Part shown: positions 56,820 through 64,000 of the stretch, one piece after another
Layout of the letters: every line of letters begins with the position of its first letter
Position numbering within the stretch: the first letter of the stretch is position 1
Assembly (NCBI GenBank): GCA_963682055.1
Contig: OY821744.1
Location: 27,380,967 to 27,444,966 of the forward strand
Source: Primula veris
Lineage: Eukaryota; Streptophyta; Magnoliopsida; Ericales; Primulaceae
Reading direction: 5' to 3'
Length of the DNA: 64,000 nucleotides
The notes under the pieces: model-generated
Database searches by the model: none
Seen by the model: only the letters and a program-made list of their open reading frames with translations
Told to the model about the DNA's origin: nothing
Translations under genes and position numbers: made by a program

Positions 56820-58403
56820 TGTCACGCCCCAAAATCCTAAAAACGGACATCAAGACGTGACCTTTTTAAACAAAAAGAGAAACTTAACCTGTTGGTACAA
56901 AATTTAAAATTTTAAAAGAAATCACTAATGAGCTAAAGAAACAATTAAACAATTTAATAAGAGTGTTTGCCAAACGCGACTACAAGACGAGATAAAACAA
57001 ACGAATGAATTTGCCCGTAGGCTACAACCTCAAAATATAATATAAATGAAAAGAAAGCGGAACCCCCGAGCCCATGTGATGCCTTGCTAAAACTCCTAGC
57101 CAAACGCCTCAACCTATAATGTACCTGAACAGCAAAATTATAACGGTGAGTCCCATGCACATAACTAGACGGGACGGCACCACCAAACACCGTCACTCCG
57201 TCCCATAAATGCAAGAGCTCATAAATTCCACAACTACGATAATCGACGTATAAAAAGAAATATAATAACATCGTACAACAAGATAAATTAAATAACGTCT
57301 ACACAAATCTATAGCAAACATGGACCTCTCATGCCACCTATCCCAGTCCGTAAGGTAGGTCATTCCCTATCCCCTCGGCCGTCTTCTGTCCCCGGAATTA
57401 GGAAGAGACAGAGACCATTGCTAACGTATAATATTAAGGCTCGGCCAATAATATTATACTATTCAAATAACACAATCATCATACGTATAAATATTAAGGC
57501 CTCGGCCAATAATATTATACTATTCAAATAACACAATCTCATACGTCACTTAACGTAATACAACATAATCCCAAAAGCATAGGTGCTAGATTCACAACTA
57601 GCCAAACAAGTCTAAAAAAACTCATTCAAGCATTTTAACAAACACCTTGTATGCATAAACTACAATTCATCTTTATTCAACAATAATTTACCCAATTCTA
57701 TCGACAACCATAATAACTCATCATCAACGCATAAAACACGCAACCCATCCATAATCTCATTAATTCGAAATTAATATATCTAAGGTCTCAACCTTTACAA
57801 TTCAACTAATGGAATTAAAAGTATAACAACTAAACCCCAATTAACAATTTAAGAACATAATTAATATAAAAGACATAAACGCCCAATTTATGATGAACGC
57901 AAAACATAATCCTAACATACACCCTCGTCTAGTCACAATGGATAACTCCCATTACCTTAGTGCGTAGAGTAGATGCTTCCGGTAAAAATCCGCTAAAGGT
58001 GGTTTCCTCTTCTTCTTCTTTTTCTCTCTTTTCTTTCTTTTTCTCTCTTTTCTCTTGTTTTAGGTTTAAAGAATGAAAAGTGGGCTGATTTGAGCTTTAG
58101 AAAAAACTGTTTTTAGATAGTTTGTGGAAGCGAACTATTTGGTCCCCAAAGTTTTAAAAGCTAATGCTTAATCTAAAAATATTGTTTTACTACTCAAAAA
58201 TAACAAATATTTAGAAACAAATATATTGGGTCCTTTTTATTTATAAAATTAGTAACAGGTTTTAAAAATAAAGTTTTTCGGAAGAGTTTCGGTTTTTGGC
58301 TAAAAATTAGTCGAGTGACCGGTTTTTGGTAAAATCTGCATAAAACGTTTTTGGATAAATTAAATTAAAAATAAAACGACTTATAAAAATACGGGATGTT
58401 ACA
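56820..58403 (-). repeat. Gypsy 3' LTR, complete
   Basis: 1584 bp from TGTCACGCCCC to GGGATGTTACA. Same family as 35204-36900 but with a single copy of the 132-bp unit (near 57321). It has its own duplicated GGC(C)TCGGCCAATAATATTA segment of about 65 bp (57436-57540). The adjoining plus-strand ACTAACCCTCCTTAAAAG is the reverse complement of a typical gypsy PPT (AAGGAGGGTTAGT), so this is a 3' LTR. Confidence 0.92.
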
Positions 58404-58895
58404 ACTAACCCTCCTTAAAAGAATTTCATCCCGAAATTTTCCGCTCTAAAGAACTATACCAAGAAATGATAAACTATAAATAAATAAGCCCATAGAAATT
58501 TACACGTACAATTCGTGTCATAATTTAAAAAATAAAATGCGCAGGGTTCACAACCCGTAACAACTCCATAATCCAAATAAGATAAACTCCAGATAATGCA
58601 CAACGTGTAAGAGTAACCGTCTGTATACAATATCTAAAAGAATAAAAGACAACAATATAAAAGAAGCGGCTGCAACATAAAAAAAAATAAAGTAAACTAA
58701 GCTGACATGCTTCTACCTCAATAACTCCATAACATCTACAAAACTCAACTAAGGTAAACACCTATATGCAATATCAAACATATTAAAAGACAACGCAACA
58801 ACTCCGTAAACTCTAGGCGTTACGACAAAAATAAACTCCAAACTCTAGGCATTACAACCCTTCCCCGATAAAGAAATTTCGTCTTATTAGAGAAA
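58404..58895 (-). mobile_element. Remnant of gypsy 3' internal end
   Basis: About 490 bp including the PPT. The rest of the element is missing, and the sequence changes at about 58895 to the outer arm of the inverted duplication within a shared TCTAATAAGAC-like run. No coding frame is recognisable. Confidence 0.75.
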
Positions 58896-59992
58896 GAATT
58901 ACAGTGATGGTAGCTACGTTGAACGAGTATGGGTATCGTATCCGTTACAATAGCAGAGTCGTCTCAAACATTTTGGAGCCGCGAGCAAGAAAAAAAGAGA
59001 GGATACCGTTAAAAAATCATTAACCCAACAAAAGGTAATTAAAACTTGAACAATCTACATTATGATCAAAATCTAAATAGAAAACATATGCACAATAAGA
59101 CCAATAAATTCTAATGAGTGAGATGAAACTTTTTATATAGGAAGTTGTTCGATCCTAAATCCTAGTTTGTTTGTCAACATATTGCTAAAAACATCTTGAC
59201 TATATTTACATTGAACTATAATTATATAAACAGTTAACGCGTAAGGTTTTGCTTCAAGTTGTGATTAAGTTTCAGGTGCAGTCAGTTGCAACATGGCTGG
59301 AATTGACAGTGGGTTGGCATATTTTATGAAGATTCGGTCAAAAATATTTAATGATGTAAAAAACGTGAAGATTAAGTTTTAAATGTTATGAATCAATATG
59401 GAATGATACAAAGAACATAGTTATGAGAAGATATGGGAATATCTTTCTAAATAAGATTAAATAGAAATTGTTTAGCTTGACTATATAATCCTATGAAGTA
59501 TTCAGTATTAGGTGGGCTTTACATACACAATGTACTGAATATTAGAAAGACCCACAAAATATTAGAGAGCAAATCTATTCTTGAGAGTATTTATGGCGGG
59601 ATGTCATTGAGAGATAGAGAGTTGTGAAATAGGAGCAATAGTTTGTCATTAGATATTGTAAGTCTCAAGTTGATTATTGTAAGCTTTTATAATGTTAATA
59701 AATACTGGATGAGTGTTTCAGATAAATAGACTTGATGAACTCAAACTTTGTTAACAAATGCAGCGTGTTATCTACTATTCTGAATGTTATTCCTCAGTTG
59801 CATTCGACTTAAAACTTACCTACATCTCGGTTGCGACTAAAACACGTATTGCATTTGAAACCTAGATTAACAATTTTATTGATACTCATGTAATAATTTA
59901 ACCTGGGTTACAACATAGTTACAAGCAAGTTGGAACTGACACTACGTAATTGCATTCTGATCTTAGGCAAACGGAATTTTAAAATAGACAAT
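58896..59992. repeat. Outer part of right arm: LTR and flank
   Basis: Reverse complement of 45683-47695 without the hAT-like insertion. It includes a copia-like LTR on the plus strand (59146-59981) and a flank with AGAGTCGTCTCAAACATTTT, which resembles a hAT terminus. Confidence 0.85.
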
Positions 59993-60000
59993 GAAAAATA

Positions 60001-60660
60001 CGTTTAACTGAATGCTGTTACGCGTTTCAGTTATAACTGAGATTTTATTTCAGTTATAACTGAAAAGTTCTGACAGAATAGTAAATAACACATAACGTTT
60101 ATTTTGAATCTAACAATCTCCTCATTTGTCATTATTTTGACAAAAATATTGACTTGTAAAACTTTTGAAAAACAAACTCCTCCATAATATTATCAACATA
60201 GTTAAAACAGAACATCAATCATTTAGGCAAATAGCCTATGATAAGCTCACCTGCAATTCACATCTCAGAAATATATAAAACACTTTCACACTTTAAGCAT
60301 ATAAAATCGGAAAGATAAACTTTTAAAGCATAATCAATTTGTCAATAAATCAGAGCAGACATGCTTAAAAACAGAAATATAAGCAATCATCCTCAATGTT
60401 CACAAAGTCAAGCTCATCTATATAACTCTCATGCTCTCACAACTCATCAATCTACTCTCCTTTTTTGTCACAAATATGACTAGTTTAGAATGCAACACTT
60501 TTAAAAGAATCATCCAAAATTAGAACCAATATAACCAAAATCACTCTAATCAAACAACCAAAATAAGAATATCCCTCACCAATATCCTCATATAGCTCAT
60601 AAGAATTTTATCAAACCAAATCTTCATACATCCATGAGGCTTAATCAGCTGTAACTATTT
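60001..60660 (-). mobile_element. Start of a second copia LTR and its 3' internal region
   Basis: On the minus strand a PPT-like GACAAATGAGGAGAT is followed by TGTTAGATTCAAAATAAACG at 60115, a standard copia 3' LTR start. Upstream (60131-60660) similarity to the 3' internal region of copia element 1 is visible in scattered words. The LTR is cut after about 115 bp. It carries the perfect palindrome TTCAGTTATAACTGAA at 60049-60064 and a near copy at 60026-60040. Confidence 0.65.
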
Positions 60661-60705
60661 TTTTAAATGAGGAACCAAAGTTTGAGAGCATAAAATTTTA
60701 AAAAT

Positions 60706-61749
60706 GGACAATTAACAAAAACATACCATACGCTTATTATATTAACAAAAACATACCCTAATAATTTAAATTATCAAAAACATACCTATATATACTTATT
60801 ATTTCTCTAATTCTAATCAGACCATAATCTAACCTCTCTCTCTAATCTAACATCTCTCTCTCTCTCTAACCGCAACTCTCTCTCTTTAATCGCACATCTC
60901 TCTCTCTAACACACGATAATCGCAGATCTTTCTAACATGTGCTAATCACCCATCTGTCTCTCTAAAAATGACTAAAAACTCATAAAATATTTATATGCTA
61001 ATTATAAAACGTTATACACTAATTTTAAAATTCCATACCCTAAATGTTCTGTATCACAATCAAATATCTAAAAAGAAGTTTATACCCTAATTTTAAAACT
61101 TTATACCCTAATTTCAAAAGTTCATACCCTAATTTCAAAATTTTATACCCTAATTTTAAAACTTCATAGGCTAATTTCAAAACTTCATACCCTAATTTCA
61201 AAACTTCATACCCTAATTTTAAAAGTTAATACCCTACATATGGATTTCTCTCAATACTTTACATATGAATTCTCCTCTTTCAACTTGAAAAGCACGAGGT
61301 TTACAATAGTCTCAAATCTCAATAAATAGAAAACAATCTCACCAATTTCATATATTTTTCATATATTACGGGGTATCAACCAGTGCAATATTTGTGTATT
61401 ATGTATGTATATATATGTATTTATATGTAGATCTATGTTTATATAATTTAGATAGTGTTCGGTAGTTAGTGGCAGGTTTTGTGGTGGATGAGGGGAGAGA
61501 GATAGAGTGAGATATGAAAGAAAGATACAGAGAATAATAGAGGAAATAGAGACATTAAGATTACAGAGAGAGATACAGAGAAGAATTGGTGAGAGAGAGA
61601 AGAATAGAAGAGAGGGAGTAGGAGGAGAGAGAGAGAAAGAATAGAATAAACAGTATTAAATTTGTTTGATATGTTTTTGATAATTAAAAAATTTTGTTTA
61701 TGTTTTTGTTAATTTAGTTTAAAAAGTATTATATTTTGTTAATTTATCC
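60706..61749. mobile_element. Long-TIR DNA element E, copy 2
   Basis: The left GGACAATTAACAAAAACATA and right (reverse complement) GGATAAATTAACAAAATATA are the starts of an inverted repeat of roughly 80 bp. Each arm carries three ATTAACAAAAACATA or ATTATCAAAAACATA words. CT-rich (60830-60960) and GA-rich (61490-61635) stretches extend the symmetry. The middle holds TTCATACCCTAATTTCAAAA repeats (61010-61240). It sits at the left edge of block B copy 3. Confidence 0.65.
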
Positions 61750-62520
61750 TTTAATTAACACATGTGAGGAGATTTCTTCCTATATATGCACCTGTACTAT
61801 CATAACTACATCTCGTAAACATATCTCACAGGACATAAATAAAAGAAATTGATTGAGAATCATAATCTATTCTATATTATAAACAATTACGAATATAATG
61901 TATCTTTTGCCTTAAAATGATTATTTTATACATCCTATTTTATAACATAAACTCATCATAAATTGACATTCAATGTTTTGTTCAGTCATCTTTAATTACT
62001 GTATGAAAGACTAATTTAAGTCTATAGGACGTTGCCTAGATCATATTAATTTCGATAAAAATGCTTGCTCGTTAATTTTAGAAGAGTAACACTAGAATTA
62101 TAAGTTATCGGAAATATAAACAATCAGTCGTCAACCCACTAGGGCTAGGCTAGTGTGCGAGACAGGTACTCTCAACTAGGAGTTTTAGTGTTCGAATAAG
62201 ATGGGGGTATGTGTGATAGCATTTGATCCTTCTAAAAAAGATTTAAAAATAAAATAAAAAAATTAGTTGGATGTCGGTTATTAATGTTTTTAAAAGACTT
62301 ATCATTCATATATATAAAAGTCGTTCAATAATGTTTTTAAAAGACTTATCATTCATAAATAAAAGTCGTTCAATAATGTTTTTAATCATTCATATATAAA
62401 AGTCGTTCAATAATGCTTTTAAAAGACTTATCATTATAAATTTTTATATCTATTAATCTGTCCACACTTACTTCTTGTTGTTAAAGTTGATTGAGAGCCT
62501 ATATTTTTATATTAGCCATC
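61750..62520. repeat. Block B, copy 3, directly upstream of the intact gene
   Basis: Matches 22940-23720 and 49430-50070 (GTAAACATATCTCACA, TGTATCTTTTGCCTT, GTATGAAAGACTAATTTAA). It contains a SINE-like unit (A box near 62146, B box TGTTCGAATAA at 62189-62199) and repeats of AAAAGTCGTTCAATAATG. It runs to AACTCCAATTAGCTAA, about 35 bp before the TATA box of the gene. Confidence 0.82.
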
Positions 62521-62570
62521 AAAAAAACTCCAATTAGCTAAAATAATGGTTATAGCATACTCACTTTCTC

Positions 62571-62608
62571 TATATATAGACTCAAATGAGCATCCTTTAT
62601 CCGCACAG
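62571..62608 (+). promoter_or_regulatory. TATA box and conserved start-site block of the intact gene
   Basis: TATATATA at 62571-62578 is followed by GCATCCTTTATCCGCACAG at 62590-62608, the block shared with the paralog at 18019-18001. Transcription would start about 25-30 bp after the TATA, within this block. Confidence 0.72.
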
Positions 62609-62660
62609 TTTTCCTATTCTTCACTAGACATCCCTGCATCACAGTAAAACTTCCACCGAG

Positions 62661-62990
62661 GTAATTTTTTCTCCTATAATTAAAACAACCAGATCAGTAT
62701 GCTCTTCATTTCTTTTATATTTGCATCATATTTGATTCCTAATATTCTGATGTAAACATTAACTTGCTTACTGCATGCTTAGATTTTGAGTTCTTCAAGC
62801 ATCAATTTTACGGAGTCTTCAATCATCAGTTTGATTCCTAGTTATAATTTTTATGTGTAATTAAAGAGTAAGAGCTGTATTCAAAGAGACTTTCTTTATA
62901 AAAGTTATAATTACATATTGTTAGCTTTTGCTAGTTTCTACAAATAATTTTTTCGTCCGACATTAAAAAAACCGCTGTCTGCACTGGTAG
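62661..62990 (+). other. Probable 5'-UTR intron
   Basis: A donor CGAG|GTAATT at 62661 and an acceptor CTGCACTGGTAG at 62990 bound 330 bp of T-rich sequence between the start-site block and the ATG at 63001. An alternative acceptor is the AG at 62996-62997. The paralog at 17929 has only about 75 bp between its start-site block and the ATG and no intron there. Confidence 0.5.
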
Positions 62991-63000
62991 ATCGGAGCAA

Positions 63001-63444
63001 ATGGAAGCACTCAACTCTGATTATGGGTGGATCAGAGTCTTTAAGATCTCCAACAACACGAACGACATTGTGAGATTCAAAAATCCTGAAAATAAAGATA
63101 AAACTGGAGAAATAAAGCCGGGAAAATCAGGTGGCAGGGATTGCATAGGTAATCTTCCATATTTGAGCTCTGGCAAAGTGTACGAGATATCATATGTCAA
63201 TGAAAATCTTGGTAAAAGAGTAGAAATTCGGATCACAGATGTAGGTACTAACTGGGAAGCATCCTTCAAGCATAATGGAGTTAGTGAAGCTACTGCTAGA
63301 GAAGTTGAAGATCGTCGAGTACTCGATCCGTCAAGTGGCTACTTTTCTTTTAATGCCCACATCCAAATCAATACGGATGGTTACGAAGTTAGTGAAACCC
63401 ATTTCAAGCGAACAAGAGCTAAAATAGTATATGGTAGTATATAA
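63001..63444 (+). CDS. Unrecognised small soluble protein, 147 residues
   Basis: Starts MEALNSDYGWIRV and ends AKIVYGSI. No signal peptide or membrane helix; evenly polar with alternating hydrophobic residues, as in a small beta-rich fold (inferred). Motifs shared with the 17426-17929 paralog: DYGWI at 7-11, ISNN at 16-19, GEI..GKS at 36-43, C.GNLP at 48-53, YEISY.N at 61-67 and W.ASF at 85-89. Near the C-terminus it keeps NTDGYEVSE. Expression support: TATA block, likely 5'-UTR intron, AATAAA at 63746-63751. Weak resemblance to small plant stress or jasmonate-induced beta-sandwich proteins is only an impression, so I assign no function. It is the only undamaged non-transposon gene I find here. 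Confidence 0.85.
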   Translation: MEALNSDYGWIRVFKISNNTNDIVRFKNPENKDKTGEIKPGKSGGRDCIGNLPYLSSGKVYEISYVNENLGKRVEIRITDVGTNWEASFKHNGVSEATAREVEDRRVLDPSSGYFSFNAHIQINTDGYEVSETHFKRTRAKIVYGSI

Positions 63445-64000
63445 ATAACCAACAAAAGTAATAAGGGATGGCGTGTGACAACTAGGTCTGTCTTTTGAGA
63501 TGTCATAAACCCTATAATAAATTAATTATTGCTCTTTTTACTATAAAAAAGAAGTAATAATGCTGTTTGGTGTGGTTATCGTTGTAATACTTTGATTTTT
63601 GGTTCTGTTTTATTTGCATGGTAGTATCGTTGAGTCTTTGTAAAAAATGATAAATGATTAATTATCATATCATGGTACTTGTATCAGACTTTGGTTGATT
63701 AATCAGTATGGCTTACTCTTTGTAATTTCTTTAATGGTTTTTGGCAATAAATAAAGTGTGTTATGTGTAGTCTCTTGTTTATTAAATTCGTGTCATTTGT
63801 TCTGGTTTTTTTTTTTTTTTGATAAGCCAATTTGTTCTGTTTTTAAATGAACCATGACAATTATATATATAGTTAAACAGGAATTAGTCAATGCGCACTA
63901 AGTGGACAAGTGTATATGATTATAAAATAATAAATACAATATTTTTCTACAAATAATTGGACAAACTATATATATATATATATATTAACATTTACTAATT
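63445..64000. other. 3' flank of the intact gene
   Basis: Contains a poly(A) signal AATAAA at 63746-63751 (overlapping AATAAATAAAG), a T-run at 63809-63825 that might mark a LINE tail, and a (TA)n run near 63968-63985. No further gene. Confidence 0.6.

Overview
This window looks like intergenic DNA from a plant nuclear genome. It is AT-rich, has no bacterial-style gene packing, and consists mostly of plant-type Ty1/copia and Ty3/gypsy LTR retrotransposons, an RNase H-bearing L1-type LINE, MITEs (pogo/Emigrant-like, Stowaway-like, hAT-like), tRNA-derived SINE-like sequences and AT-rich minisatellites. Tandem use of the iMet primer-binding site, zinc-knuckle Gags and TA-flanked MITEs all fit an angiosperm; I cannot name the species.

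Layout. 1-4288: a Ty3/gypsy element on the minus strand (RT, protease, Gag, 5' UTR repeats, PBS, truncated 5' LTR) running off the left edge. 4289-16032: an AT-rich repeat region with a TATGCACTTTT-type minisatellite, split by a defective copia element (6588-15501). 16147-16710: a pogo/Emigrant-like MITE. 17426-18040: an unrecognised minus-strand gene with one nonsense codon. 18740-19824: a LINE 3' fragment. 20092-24030: local duplicated blocks (R1, R2, B) and a foldback-like element carrying a 21-bp minisatellite. 24063-29502: a second copia on the minus strand, 5' truncated. 31257-36913: a Stowaway-like MITE split by a gypsy deletion derivative with a perfect 5-bp target duplication. 38047-45639: a small TIR element split by an old 7.1-kb copia with a perfect 5-bp target duplication. 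45683-59992: a large broken inverted duplication whose loop and arms hold a long-TIR DNA element, a LINE (perfect 15-bp target duplication), a gypsy 3' LTR and a hAT-like insertion. 60001-61749: more copia debris and a second long-TIR element. 62571-63751: an intact small gene with TATA box, probable 5'-UTR intron, a 147-codon CDS and poly(A) signals.

Host genes. The only two host-type genes I can support are paralogs of each other: the intact plus-strand gene at 63001-63444 and the minus-strand gene at 17426-17929, interrupted by a single TGA. They share protein motifs across about 110 residues and a conserved TATA/start-site block. I do not recognise the family. Block B, which lies directly upstream of the intact gene, also occurs at 20.7-23.8 kb and 48.6-50.15 kb, so the neighbourhood may be a broken-up local duplication cluster.

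Everything else is a nested history of transposition: insertions inside MITEs, inside LTRs and inside minisatellites, several with readable target-site duplications that fix the order of events.
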